Shown: positions 1-7,752 of the stretch, piece by piece | Numbering within the stretch: position 1 is the first letter of the stretch | How the letters are laid out: each line of letters begins with the position of its first letter | DNA from: Ruminococcus sp. | GTDB taxonomy: Bacteria > Bacillota > Clostridia > Oscillospirales > Ruminococcaceae | Length of the DNA stretch: 57,938 nucleotides | Direction of reading: 5' to 3' | Assembly (NCBI GenBank): GCA_017478965.1 | Contig: JAFVCV010000031.1 | Coordinates: 1 to 57,938 of the forward strand | Made by a program: the position numbers and the translations under genes | The notes under the pieces: generated by a model | Database searches by the model: none | Told to the model about the DNA's origin: nothing | The model's input: only the letters and a program-made list of their open reading frames with translations

Positions 1-30
1 CGGGAAAATAGGGTGTTGCCGACATTATAT

Positions 31-106
31 TCCTCCTTAGCTCAGTCGGTAGAGCACTCGGCTGTTAACCGAGTTGTCGCCCGTTCGAGCCGGGCAGGGG
101 GAGCCA
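31..106 (+). tRNA. tRNA-Asn (GUU)
   Basis: A full cloverleaf is visible. The 7-bp acceptor stem pairs 31-37 with 96-102, with one G-T pair. The anticodon loop reads CTGTTAAC, giving anticodon GTT (asparagine). The T-arm carries GTTCGAG, and CCA at 104-106 is encoded. It is followed directly by an intrinsic terminator. Confidence 0.97.
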
Positions 107-113
107 CTGAGGT

Positions 114-141
114 CCGCAGATCTTTGATCTGCGGGCTTTTT
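114..141 (+). terminator. Intrinsic terminator after tRNA-Asn
   Basis: A perfect 9-bp stem, CCGCAGATC at 114-122 and GATCTGCGG at 126-134, has a TTT loop and is followed by GCTTTTT. Confidence 0.9.
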
Positions 142-180
142 GCTTTGTTTATGTATATGATATTTAAGAGCAGTCATATC

Positions 181-216
181 AAAAAAACGAACAGTCGGTA
201 TATCCGGCTGTTCGTT
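181..216 (-). terminator. Intrinsic terminator of the histidine kinase gene
   Basis: A 13-bp stem (186-198 with 204-216, one G-T pair) has a 5-nt loop. On the minus strand it is followed by seven T (181-187). It lies about 30 nt past the kinase stop codon. Confidence 0.9.
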
Positions 217-246
217 CATATCAGGTCGTCAGTGATCCTTCAGAGC

Positions 247-1146
247 TTACTGCGATCCACCGCCGCTTGTGGGAAAGATAATGCTTACGGTCAGAACGCC
301 GTTTTCATAGGCTGCCGAAGCCGATGCGCCCATGCGCTGCGCTAAGGTCCTGACTATAGACAACCCCAGCCCGGTAGAGTTCCGGGCTGACTCAACTGTA
401 TAGAACCTGTCAAAGAGCTGCTCCACCTCCACGGCCGACAGCTCCTTTGCGCTGTTTGAAAAGGTGATCTCTCCTGTTTCTGAGAGTCTGATAATAAGGT
501 CCCCGTCGCTGTACTTCACTGCATTGTTCATCAGATTTGAAAAGATCCTTGACAGAGCCGCTTTGTTGGCCATTCTCATGATGTGCTCGTCTGTGATCTC
601 TAACACGGGAGTAATGCCCTTTTCGGACAGGACAGGGTAGAAGCTGCTTATGCTCTCAGCGAGGACCTGATTGATAAAGACCTCCGAAAGCTCAAGCTCC
701 TTCTCCTCGGAAACAATGATCGAGTAGCGGAACAGCTCATCGGTGAGCTGCTTTAAAAGCTCAGTACGGTCCTTCATAATGCTCAGATATCTGGCACGTT
801 TTTCCGGGTCCCCGGTCTTTTCCATCATCTCCAGATATCCGCAGATGGCTGTAAGCGGAGTGCGGATATCGTGAGAGATATTGGTGATGGCGTTTTTAAG
901 CTCCGTGTTTCCCTGATGGTATATAAGGTGTTCCTTTCTCAGTTCCCTGAGCTGGGTGTTCAGTTCTGCGGTCAGTGTCCTCATGTCCTTATCACGGCCC
1001 GAGATGCGAAGACCTGTATTTGTGTCATCTTTGAGCTTTCTTCCCAGGGCAGCAGTTATCTCTCTGGCAGACTTTTTTAACAGATAGACCTTTATGGCCA
1101 GAAGAACTAGCACAGCAGCCATTACACATATGATGACATAGACCAT
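247..1146 (-). CDS. Sensor histidine kinase of an ABC-transporter-linked two-component system
   Basis: A membrane histidine kinase of 299 residues. One hydrophobic segment spans about residues 1-23. The HisKA H-box reads NISHDIRTPLTAI with the phospho-accepting His. The HATPase domain shows an N-box (NLMNNAVKYS) and a G-box (GLGLSIVRTL). There is almost no extracellular sensor region. This matches the kinases that work with a neighbouring ABC transporter in peptide-antibiotic detoxification systems, where the transporter helps sense the drug. The start is supported by a GAGG ribosome site just upstream. It is the last gene of a minus-strand set with the response regulator (3061-3729) and the ABC transporter. 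A 174-nt gap separates it from the permease. The ligand cannot be read from the sequence. Confidence 0.9.
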   Translation of the reverse strand: MVYVIICVMAAVLVLLAIKVYLLKKSAREITAALGRKLKDDTNTGLRISGRDKDMRTLTAELNTQLRELRKEHLIYHQGNTELKNAITNISHDIRTPLTAICGYLEMMEKTGDPEKRARYLSIMKDRTELLKQLTDELFRYSIIVSEEKELELSEVFINQVLAESISSFYPVLSEKGITPVLEITDEHIMRMANKAALSRIFSNLMNNAVKYSDGDLIIRLSETGEITFSNSAKELSAVEVEQLFDRFYTVESARNSTGLGLSIVRTLAQRMGASASAAYENGVLTVSIIFPTSGGGSQ

Positions 1147-1320
1147 AGTACGACCTCATTTCATATTTTCCCAAATGCCCCGGTAAGCGTTACCCCGGTC
1201 CCAAAGTCAGATAATAACGGCGTGGATAAGGCTCTGTACCAGTGCCCGCCGATCAGGCATATTTGCCGTTGAGCATCGGCTAAGAGCTGTTTTTCAAATT
1301 CTCTGAGTATCCTTCCGGTT

Positions 1321-2070
1321 TTATTTCAGGTCCTTCTTGTTAAAATAAAGACCTGCCAGTACCATGTATATCACCGACAGCGTCAATATGCACACCGCCG
1401 AGAACCAGGGCTTGTCAGGCTTTGTTATCAGAGAATAACCGTCGCCTATATAGCCGTAAATAAATATCCTTGAAAGGAACTTCACTGCCTTGTTGTCAGC
1501 ACTGTTCATGGAAAACAGTAACAGCGGGACCATGGTGAGGTTGTTGAGCAAGTAGGTGATGACAGACATTTTTGCGTCAGGATAGATGCAGACCATCAGC
1601 AAAGAAAACATCTGGAACTTCATCAGAAAAAGGAATATCAGCAGAAAGTTCACGGCGATGACTCCGGTGTCGAACTCAGACAGGTCGGTCCCCACAGCTT
1701 TGAGCGTTATAAGATATGACCCGACGTAGACTATATAGGTCAGCACAGTGGTAAGTGAATATATCACCGTCCATGACAGCAGCACCGCTGGCCTTCTGTG
1801 GCCCATTATGAACTTGTTGCGTATGATGCCGCTGGAAAACTCCCCCGATATGAGCATTATGGAAAGTCCCCCGGAGAATACTGGCATAAGTATGGAAATA
1901 AACATCGCCAGATTGTTGGAGGACACCAGGAAGACCATCTGCTTGTTATCAGTATCTGCAAACGTCACCAGCACAGATGCAGCCGCCATAAAGGCTGTGA
2001 TGAAAAGGACTATATAAAAGATCTTCGATCTTAAAACTCTCGGTATATCTGCAAATATAAGCTTACTCAT
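1321..2070 (-). CDS. ABC-2 type permease
   Basis: An integral membrane protein of 249 residues with about six hydrophobic segments and few charged loops, as in ABC-2 permeases of the BcrB/lantibiotic-immunity kind. It overlaps the end of the ATPase gene by 8 nt, so the two are translationally coupled. A GGAGGCGGC ribosome site lies inside the ATPase 3' end. With the upstream ATPase it would form an exporter or flippase-like transporter in the cytoplasmic membrane. The kinase and response regulator around it suggest a role in sensing or removing cell-envelope-active compounds. The substrate is unknown. Confidence 0.85.
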   Translation of the reverse strand: MSKLIFADIPRVLRSKIFYIVLFITAFMAAASVLVTFADTDNKQMVFLVSSNNLAMFISILMPVFSGGLSIMLISGEFSSGIIRNKFIMGHRRPAVLLSWTVIYSLTTVLTYIVYVGSYLITLKAVGTDLSEFDTGVIAVNFLLIFLFLMKFQMFSLLMVCIYPDAKMSVITYLLNNLTMVPLLLFSMNSADNKAVKFLSRIFIYGYIGDGYSLITKPDKPWFSAVCILTLSVIYMVLAGLYFNKKDLK

Positions 2071-2977
2071 TGCTGCCGCCTCCTACCAGTGAAATAAAGA
2101 ACCCTTCCAGCGTTTCCTCACGTTCAGTACATGAAATGAGCTGACATTTTTCCTCTGCGAGGGCAAAGACCAGCTGGGAGATATTGGGCCTTGCGAAAAT
2201 GTCTGCCTCAGTGTCGCTTATCACCGTGTATTCCATTTTCAGCCCGTCCAGTACTCTTGCTAAGGCAGCAGTGCTGCTGACGGTGACTCTCAGGCTCTTG
2301 CGGCAGGAGGACTCCAGCTCGTGGGCGCTCATCTCCTGAACTATCCGCCCGTTGTCGATAAAGCCATAGTGAGTGGCGAGCTTTGCCAGCTCGTCAAGGA
2401 TATGGGAGGAGATAATAATAGTTATCTTTTTCTCACGGTTAAGTTTCAGGATAAGCTCTCTTACCTCGATTATGCCCTGTGGGTCAAGACCGTTTATAGG
2501 CTCGTCCAGGACCAGCAGGTCAGGGTCGCCGCAGAGTGCGATGGCGATGCCAAGACGCTGTCTCATTCCAAGAGAGAAGTTCTTTGTCTTCTTTTTGCCT
2601 GTGTTCTCCAGTCCCACAAGTTTCAGCAGTTCTGCTATGCCATTGTAGTCAGGCATACCCAGCAGCCGGTACTGATATTTCAGGTTCTCCTCTGCGGTCA
2701 TTTCAGGGAAAAGCGATGGAGACTCCACCACTGCTCCCATTCTTTCTCTTGCCTTAGAGATCGCCTTATCGCTGTTCTTTATACCGTAAAGCTCCAGCTC
2801 TCCCTGCGTAGGCAGCTGCAGGCCGCACAGCAGCCTTATCAGCGTTGTCTTTCCTGCGCCGTTTCTTCCCACAAACCCGTAAATGGCTCCCTTGGGGACA
2901 TTCATGCTCAGACCGTTCAGCGCCTTGAAGTTTTCATAGTATTTGCAAAGGCCACTGGTCCTCATAACATATTCCAT
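2063..2977 (-). CDS. ABC transporter ATP-binding protein
   Basis: Nucleotide-binding subunit, 304 residues, of the ABC transporter whose permease follows. Walker A reads GRNGAGKTT, the signature is FSLGMRQRLG, and Walker B ends in LLVLDEPINGLDP. The C-terminal extension of about 80 residues is typical of BcrA/CcmA-like drug or bacteriocin exporters. I place the start at MEYVMRTS because an AGGAGG site (2985-2990) stands 7 nt before that ATG; the longer frame has no such site. The gene has its own promoter with phased repeats upstream (3009-3065) that look like response-regulator sites. It is probably induced by the regulator encoded just before it. Confidence 0.92.
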   Translation of the reverse strand: MEYVMRTSGLCKYYENFKALNGLSMNVPKGAIYGFVGRNGAGKTTLIRLLCGLQLPTQGELELYGIKNSDKAISKARERMGAVVESPSLFPEMTAEENLKYQYRLLGMPDYNGIAELLKLVGLENTGKKKTKNFSLGMRQRLGIAIALCGDPDLLVLDEPINGLDPQGIIEVRELILKLNREKKITIIISSHILDELAKLATHYGFIDNGRIVQEMSAHELESSCRKSLRVTVSSTAALARVLDGLKMEYTVISDTEADIFARPNISQLVFALAEEKCQLISCTEREETLEGFFISLVGGGSNE

Positions 2978-3008
2978 GACTATACCTCCTGACTTGTTTT
3001 CTGTAGAC

Positions 3009-3065
3009 ATTATAGCATGAAACAGTTAAGAAAACGGTTAAGAAAAAAGTAAAGATTTAGTTAAG
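3009..3065 (-). promoter_or_regulatory. Promoter of the ABC genes with four phased CTTAAC-type repeats
   Basis: A TATAAT -10 box (3009-3014, minus strand) has no good -35 box. Instead four repeats of 11-12 bp lie in direct order at 3019-3030, 3031-3042, 3043-3054 and 3055-3065. On the minus strand they read CTTAACTGTTTC, CTTAACCGTTTT, CTTTACTTTTTT and CTTAACTAAAT. Helical phasing, overlap of the -35 position and an adjacent OmpR-type regulator gene suggest activator binding sites. Confidence 0.7.
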
Positions 3066-3729
3066 ATATCTCCGAGAGCATAAAACCTATGCCCCAGACA
3101 GCGGCGATGTGGTCCCTGCCTGTGAGGGCCTTTAGTTTTTTTCGCAGATTGTGGACGTGTATTTTCAGCGAATCCTCCGTGCAGTCCGGGGTGTCGGCGC
3201 TTATGCTTTCCAGTATGGTCAGCTTTGCCACCACCTGCCCAGGCCTTTTCATAAGCAGTTTAAGTATGGCGTATTCCGTCCTGGTCAGCTTGACCTCCTG
3301 TCCTCTGGCGCTGACTGTGCGGCTGAGGGTGTCAAGGCTCAGTTCTCCGCAGGTGATACTGCCCATGTCTGTCTGAGAAGCGGCATTTCTGAGCTGAACG
3401 GTTATCCTGGCTGTCAGCTCCCTGATATTGAAGGGTTTTGTAACGTAGTCCGCCGCACCGCCAAGCAGCAGTTCCACCTTGTCTGAAACATCTGCCTTTG
3501 CACTTACCACTATGACTGGGATATCCTTTATCCTTGGCAGCAGCTCCTCTCCGGAAAGTCCGGGCAGCATAAGGTCAAGAAGTATAAGGTCAGGCTTTTT
3601 CTGAGAAAGGACCATCAGCGCCTCGGTGCCGGAATAGGCCCTCATGACCCCGTAGCCCTCGTCCTGTAAAGCCTCTGTGAGCATATCGCTGATACTCATG
3701 TCGTCGTCGATTATCATGATGGTCTGCAT
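3061..3729 (-). CDS. OmpR/PhoB-family response regulator
   Basis: A DNA-binding response regulator of 222 residues. The receiver domain (about 1-115) has the acidic pocket IIDDD, the phosphorylation Asp in LLDLMLPG and the conserved Lys in YVTKPF. A winged-helix Trans_reg_C domain (about 125-220) ends in VWGIGFML, the usual wing. It starts 12 nt after the cytidylyltransferase gene, so the two probably share a transcript. The cognate kinase is most likely 247-1146. Its likely target is the repeat array directly downstream of this gene, in front of the ABC ATPase. Confidence 0.93.
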   Translation of the reverse strand: MQTIMIIDDDMSISDMLTEALQDEGYGVMRAYSGTEALMVLSQKKPDLILLDLMLPGLSGEELLPRIKDIPVIVVSAKADVSDKVELLLGGAADYVTKPFNIRELTARITVQLRNAASQTDMGSITCGELSLDTLSRTVSARGQEVKLTRTEYAILKLLMKRPGQVVAKLTILESISADTPDCTEDSLKIHVHNLRKKLKALTGRDHIAAVWGIGFMLSEIS

Positions 3730-3741
3730 AGGCTCACCCCG

Positions 3742-4458
3742 TTATTTGTCTGAATTTTCGCAAAGCGCCCTTGCCACCGCAAGGTCATAGTCTGTGGTTA
3801 TCTTGAAGTCCATAGGGTCCCCTAGGACTATGTGGACCTTCTTCCCGCAGGCGGAGATGATGGAGCAGGTATCAGTCATTGCCCCAAGGTCATCGCCCCG
3901 GCTTTTCAGCCTGCCTATACAGTCTTTCAGATGGGAAAGCTCAAAGCTCTGGGGAGTCTGCGCTCTGAAAAGCTTGCTGCGGTCAAGGCCCCCGTCAACA
4001 GTCAGCCCCTCCTCAGAGATCACCACCGTGTCTTCGGAGGGTATATAGGTCCCGCAGGACAGCTTTTCAGAGGCACAGGAGATATTGTCCTCAATTATCC
4101 TGCGGCTCACAAATGGCCTGACTGCGTCATGGGTCAGCAAAATATCGCCCTTGTCAATGCCCTTATCTTTCTCTATGGCAGAGATTATATTCATTATGGA
4201 ATCCTGCCGCATCGCACCGCCGGGTATGATCTTCACCCTCTGCGGGTCTATCCCGTGGCTGCTGAAAAGCTCTTCTGTGTAGCCGAGCCACTCTTGATTG
4301 ACAGCGACATATATAAGTCCGATCATTCCGACCCCGGCAAAGGCCCTGATTGTCCTTACTATTATAGGCAGTCCCCCGATCTCAAGAAACTGCTTTGGCA
4401 TATCCGCACTCCTTAGTCTTGTGCCCCTGCCTCCGGCCACGATGCCAGCGTAGATCAT
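3742..4458 (-). CDS. IspD/TarI-family cytidylyltransferase
   Basis: A CTP-dependent cytidylyltransferase of 238 residues. The nucleotide-binding loop is GGRGTRL followed by MPKQFL; further motifs are THDAVRPF and QTPQSF. IspD makes CDP-methylerythritol for isoprenoids; TarI makes CDP-ribitol for wall polymers. Several stretches (MIYAGIVAGG at the start, IIPGGAMRQDSIMNI, RRIIEDNI) resemble TarI as I remember it more than IspD, so a CDP-polyol role is quite possible. No TarJ-like reductase is visible beside it. The start is the ATG at 4458, 8 nt after GGGAG; an upstream TTG at 4482 is less likely. It probably shares a transcript with the response regulator that follows 12 nt later. Confidence 0.85.
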   Translation of the reverse strand: MIYAGIVAGGRGTRLRSADMPKQFLEIGGLPIIVRTIRAFAGVGMIGLIYVAVNQEWLGYTEELFSSHGIDPQRVKIIPGGAMRQDSIMNIISAIEKDKGIDKGDILLTHDAVRPFVSRRIIEDNISCASEKLSCGTYIPSEDTVVISEEGLTVDGGLDRSKLFRAQTPQSFELSHLKDCIGRLKSRGDDLGAMTDTCSIISACGKKVHIVLGDPMDFKITTDYDLAVARALCENSDK

Positions 4459-4490
4459 TTCCTCAACTCCCTGTTTTTTCAATATAAAGC

Positions 4491-4513
4491 AAACGGGCGA
4501 ATAAACGCCCGTT
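4491..4513 (-). terminator. Weak terminator or attenuator after the PRPP synthetase gene
   Basis: A perfect 8-bp inverted repeat AACGGGCG / CGCCCGTT (4492-4499 and 4506-4513) has a 6-nt loop. The minus-strand T-run after it is short (TTTGCTTT), so read-through into the cytidylyltransferase gene is likely. Confidence 0.55.
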
Positions 4514-4542
4514 GTGACTTATCATTTTTTTCTTATCTGTCC

Positions 4543-5697
4543 TCAGCAGCTTTTCTTGATATCGTACTTGTCGAGAAGCACCGATATCTTTTTATGGGGG
4601 TCGATGACCTCGGAGATAGATGCGTCATGGTTCAGGGCTGCGATGTAGTAAGCGATATACTTGGCCACATCTACCTCGTGGAACCACTTCCTTTCCAGCA
4701 GCTCAGGTGTCCTGTAGGTCAGGTTGGTGCCGAAAACGCCGTCGATGACCCCGTTCTCATAGGCCTTGTCAAAGGTCCCCAGACCGTTGGTGAAGATAGC
4801 ATAGGTCGCATAGCAGTAGATCTTACCGGCATTGCGCTTTTTGAGCTCTGCCGCAACCTCCAGCATGGACTCGCCGGAAGAGATTATGTCGTCAGCAATG
4901 AAAACGTCCTTACCGGTGACGTCATTGCCCATATATTCGTGTGCAACAATGGGGTTCCTTCCGTTCACGACGGTCGAGTAGTCTCTTCTCTTGTAGAACA
5001 TACCCATATCAACGCCGAGGACGGAGGCATAGTACATATTTCTGTTGATAGCGCCCTCGTCAGGGGAAACTATCATGAAGTGCTGCTTGTCAGGTCTGAA
5101 ATCTGAAAGGGATCTGAACATGGCTTTCAATACCTGATAGGAGGGGATAATGTTGTCAAAACCCATCAGCGGCACAGCGTTCTGCACCCTGGGGTCGTGG
5201 GCGTCAAAGGCAAGGACATTGGAAACACCCATAGCCTGAAGCTCCTGCAAAGCCACTGCACAGTCAAGAGACTCCCTGTAGTTCCTGCGGTGCTGTCTTC
5301 CGCCGTAAAGCGAGGGCATTATCACATTTATCCTGTGGCATTTGCCGCTGGCGGCCTGGATTATCCTTTTGAGGTCCTGGTAATGATCGTCGGGTGACAT
5401 ATAGTTCTCGTGGCCGAAATAGTCGTATTTTACGCTGTAGTTGCCCATGTCGCAGAGAATGAACAGATCGTTTCCCCTGACGGTCTGCTTTATCAGTCCC
5501 TTGCCGTCGCCGGAAGAAAACCTGGGGCAATCGGCCTCGACTAAGAAGGTGTCCTTGAAATAGTCCTTCTCGTTGGCCCATTTCACAAGATAATCATTGA
5601 CCTTCTTTCCCAGATCCTTAGCGCCTGCCATAGCGATTATGCCCAGGGGGGCCACTCTTGAATCGTTGTCGAATAAAATCTTATCAGCACTTCCCAT
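4543..5697 (-). CDS. prs: Ribose-phosphate pyrophosphokinase (PRPP synthetase)
   Basis: Makes phosphoribosyl pyrophosphate from ribose-5-phosphate and ATP for nucleotide, His and Trp synthesis. At 384 residues it is longer than the usual 310-320. The PRPP-binding loop DVFIADDIISSGES and the stretch MIVSPDEGAINR match the family, and MPSLYGGRQHRR lies in the flexible-loop region. The usual loop reads DDIxxTGGT, so SSGES marks a divergent long-form enzyme. The start is the ATG at 5697, 10 nt after GGAGG; a TTG 9 nt upstream would overlap the ribosome site. A clean sigma-A promoter lies 70 nt upstream. Confidence 0.9.
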   Translation of the reverse strand: MGSADKILFDNDSRVAPLGIIAMAGAKDLGKKVNDYLVKWANEKDYFKDTFLVEADCPRFSSGDGKGLIKQTVRGNDLFILCDMGNYSVKYDYFGHENYMSPDDHYQDLKRIIQAASGKCHRINVIMPSLYGGRQHRRNYRESLDCAVALQELQAMGVSNVLAFDAHDPRVQNAVPLMGFDNIIPSYQVLKAMFRSLSDFRPDKQHFMIVSPDEGAINRNMYYASVLGVDMGMFYKRRDYSTVVNGRNPIVAHEYMGNDVTGKDVFIADDIISSGESMLEVAAELKKRNAGKIYCYATYAIFTNGLGTFDKAYENGVIDGVFGTNLTYRTPELLERKWFHEVDVAKYIAYYIAALNHDASISEVIDPHKKISVLLDKYDIKKSC

Positions 5698-5766
5698 TGT
5701 TAGCAATCCTCCAATATACTTTAAGATCAGGGCCGGCGTCTCGCAGCCTCGTCACCGACCTTAATA

Positions 5767-5795
5767 ATTATACCTTAAATCTCATTGTTTGACAA
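5767..5795 (-). promoter_or_regulatory. Sigma-A promoter of prs
   Basis: Minus-strand -35 TTGTCA (5790-5795) and -10 TATAAT (5767-5772) are separated by exactly 17 nt. Confidence 0.85.
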
Positions 5796-6044
5796 TAGGT
5801 TTCATCAAAATTTTAAAACTTTTATCCTTTTACACAAATTTAGCTTTTCCTTTCCTACAGATTTATGTGCCTTTGGCAAGGACAGTTAGCCGCCGCCAAC
5901 TTTATTTCTTCCGGCAACAATGGAGAAACAGGGGGCTATGGCCGCAAAAGTCCGATGCAAGGCGGCTTTCAGTCTCTGCGGCTCAGGCAGTCCGAAGACT
6001 TGCAGGATCTGATGAAGAAAAATGCAAAATTTTTATAAACGCCC

Positions 6045-6073
6045 TTTACAAAAACGACAAATCGGTGTATAAT
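6045..6073 (+). promoter_or_regulatory. Sigma-A promoter of thrH
   Basis: -35 TTTACA (6045-6050) and -10 TATAAT (6068-6073) have a 17-nt spacer. They lie about 75 nt before the start codon. Confidence 0.85.
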
Positions 6074-6148
6074 AAAATAGTGCCGGGCGTGGCGGTCATC
6101 CGGCGGCCTGGCCGGATATGTGAAAAAAACGATATGGAGGAATGAAAA

Positions 6149-6748
6149 ATGACTGTTACTTGTCTTGACCTTGAGGGCGTACTGGTGCCTGAGATATGGA
6201 TAGCTTTTTCCGAGGCCAGCGGCATACCGGAGCTGAAAAAGACTACCCGTGACGAGCCTGATTACAATAAGCTCATGCAGTACCGCATAAACATACTGAA
6301 AGAGCACGGCCTGGGCCTGAAAGAGATACAGGAGACGATCGCAAAGATCGACCCCATGCCCGGTGCTAAGGAGTTCCTTGACGAGCTCAGGGACCTTTGT
6401 CAGGTCATCATCATAAGCGACACCTTTACCCAGTTTGCAAAGCCACTGATGAAAAAGCTGGGTATGCCTACTATTTTCTGCAACGAGCTGGTAGTGGCTG
6501 ACAATGGCGAGATAACGGGCTACAAGATGAGGTGCGAGCCGTCAAAGCTGACCACCGTCAAGGCTTTGCAGAGCTGCGGCTTTGAGACTATTGCCAGCGG
6601 CGACAGCTTTAACGACCTGGGCATGATAAAGGCCAGCAAGGCAGGCTTTTTGTTCAGAAGCACTGAACAGCTGAAAAAAGACTACCCTCAGTATCCTGCA
6701 TATGAGGAATACAGCGATCTGCTCAATGCCATCAAGGCAGCACTCTGA
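6149..6748 (+). CDS. thrH: ThrH-type phosphoserine phosphatase / homoserine phosphotransferase
   Basis: A HAD-superfamily enzyme of 199 residues. It begins CLDLEGVLVPEIW, almost the exact N-terminus of Pseudomonas ThrH, in which DLEG carries the catalytic Asp. Motif II is IISDTF, and the motif IV acidic pair lies in ASGDSFNDLGM. ThrH removes phosphate from phosphoserine and can pass it to homoserine, linking serine and threonine synthesis. An AGGAATG-type ribosome site stands just before the ATG. It is a single-gene unit with its own promoter and terminator. Confidence 0.9.
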   Translation: MTVTCLDLEGVLVPEIWIAFSEASGIPELKKTTRDEPDYNKLMQYRINILKEHGLGLKEIQETIAKIDPMPGAKEFLDELRDLCQVIIISDTFTQFAKPLMKKLGMPTIFCNELVVADNGEITGYKMRCEPSKLTTVKALQSCGFETIASGDSFNDLGMIKASKAGFLFRSTEQLKKDYPQYPAYEEYSDLLNAIKAAL

Positions 6749-6760
6749 TACGAAAACTAT

Positions 6761-6791
6761 AAGCCCCGCCGGGGAAAGGCGGGGCTTTTTT
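6761..6791 (+). terminator. Terminator between thrH and the glycosylase gene
   Basis: A perfect 10-bp stem AAGCCCCGCC / GGCGGGGCTT (6761-6770, 6778-6787) is followed by six T on the plus strand. Confidence 0.9.
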
Positions 6792-6808
6792 ATGTCCGGA
6801 AAACGTGT

Positions 6809-7621
6809 TCAGACTTCTATACCGGAGGTGCGTATGTAGTGGAAAAGGTACTGCTGAGCTATGCCCTCCATGCCCTTGGTGCAGTCCGGAAGGCCGTTGG
6901 GGTACCAGGCCGCCATGACCCGCTTTACCCATACGTCGATGGGAAAGGCCTCGGTGCGGTAGAAACCGAAAAGCAGGGCGCATTCTGCCACCTTAGGCCC
7001 CACTCCCTTGATGGTGCGCAGGGTCCGGCGTGCGTCCTCAATGTCCATTTTCGCCACCAGATCAAGGCTGATGGAGCCGCCTTTGATCTTCTGCACCGCA
7101 TCAACAAGATACTTTGCCCTGAAGCCAGCCCTCAGATATCCCAGGCTCTCCTCAGTCTCCTGTGCCATATCCTCCAGGTCCGGGTAGCCGCCGTAGTGTT
7201 CGCAGAGCCGGCCGATAATGCCTTTGATGCGGGGGATATTGTTGTTCTGGCTTATAATGAAAGATGACAGGGCCTCCCAGGGGTCCTGCCGGAGTATCCT
7301 TATGCCCGGTGCGTAGGCGCAGGCCTTTGACAGGATCTCGTCTTGAGAAAAGCGCTTTTTCACCTCTCCGTAGTCAGTGTGAAGATCGAAATAGTCCGCC
7401 CAGACTTCCTCGAATTCCTTGGGTTTGGTATTTCTGAACCTGAACAGACTGTCACCCTCAGAGCTGACTGTCAGGCGGCGGTTCAGAAAAGCGCCGGTGT
7501 AGGTGTTTTCATCTGTTTTCTCCCAGCGAAACGCCTGTCCGCAGTCCAGGGTCTGCTCCAGGTCAAGGTCGGGCTGCCTTAGTATGATGTCATTATCCTT
7601 ATATTCGTAATCCAGTCCCAT
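6809..7621 (-). CDS. ogg: 8-oxoguanine DNA glycosylase/AP lyase (OGG1 type)
   Basis: Excises oxidised guanine from DNA. The 270-residue protein has the OGG1 N-terminal domain and the helix-hairpin-helix GPD domain. IKGVGPKVAECALL carries the catalytic Lys, and AFPIDVWVKR carries the catalytic Asp. QNNNIPRIKGII is the minor-groove-reading loop of this family. The size matches the clostridial OGG1 group. A GGAGGAG site ends 4 nt before the ATG. It is convergent with thrH and divergent from the DUF6062-like gene. Confidence 0.9.
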   Translation of the reverse strand: MGLDYEYKDNDIILRQPDLDLEQTLDCGQAFRWEKTDENTYTGAFLNRRLTVSSEGDSLFRFRNTKPKEFEEVWADYFDLHTDYGEVKKRFSQDEILSKACAYAPGIRILRQDPWEALSSFIISQNNNIPRIKGIIGRLCEHYGGYPDLEDMAQETEESLGYLRAGFRAKYLVDAVQKIKGGSISLDLVAKMDIEDARRTLRTIKGVGPKVAECALLFGFYRTEAFPIDVWVKRVMAAWYPNGLPDCTKGMEGIAQQYLFHYIRTSGIEV

Positions 7622-7666
7622 AGTCTCCTCCTGCTATCAAAGTTTCCCCGGCCGGGAAAAGAAGTA

Positions 7667-7695
7667 TTGCAAAAATCCTTAAAATATATTATACT
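7667..7695 (+). promoter_or_regulatory. Sigma-A promoter of the DUF6062-like gene
   Basis: -35 TTGCAA (7667-7672) and -10 TATACT (7690-7695) have a 17-nt spacer. Confidence 0.75.
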
Positions 7696-7752
7696 ATAAA
7701 AAACGACATTTTTCAACACCCCGGTCATATTTTCCGGAAAAAGGAGTTTATT

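Larger units (their letters stand above)
5698..6148. other. Divergent intergenic region between prs and thrH
   Basis: This 450-nt gap holds two back-to-back promoters (5767-5795 minus and 6045-6073 plus). The roughly 250 nt between them contain one open frame (5789-6145). It has no ribosome site, runs through the thrH promoter and looks unlike a protein, so I treat it as non-coding. I see no known RNA or repeat. Confidence 0.6.

Noticed and set aside
1147-1320. Possible small gene or terminator between permease and kinase
   Set aside because: Only a 5-bp inverted repeat (GGTAA/TTACC near 1182-1194) and no coding frame with a ribosome site.
5789-6145. Open frame of 118 codons upstream of thrH
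   Set aside because: It runs through the thrH promoter, has no ribosome site and lacks protein-like composition.
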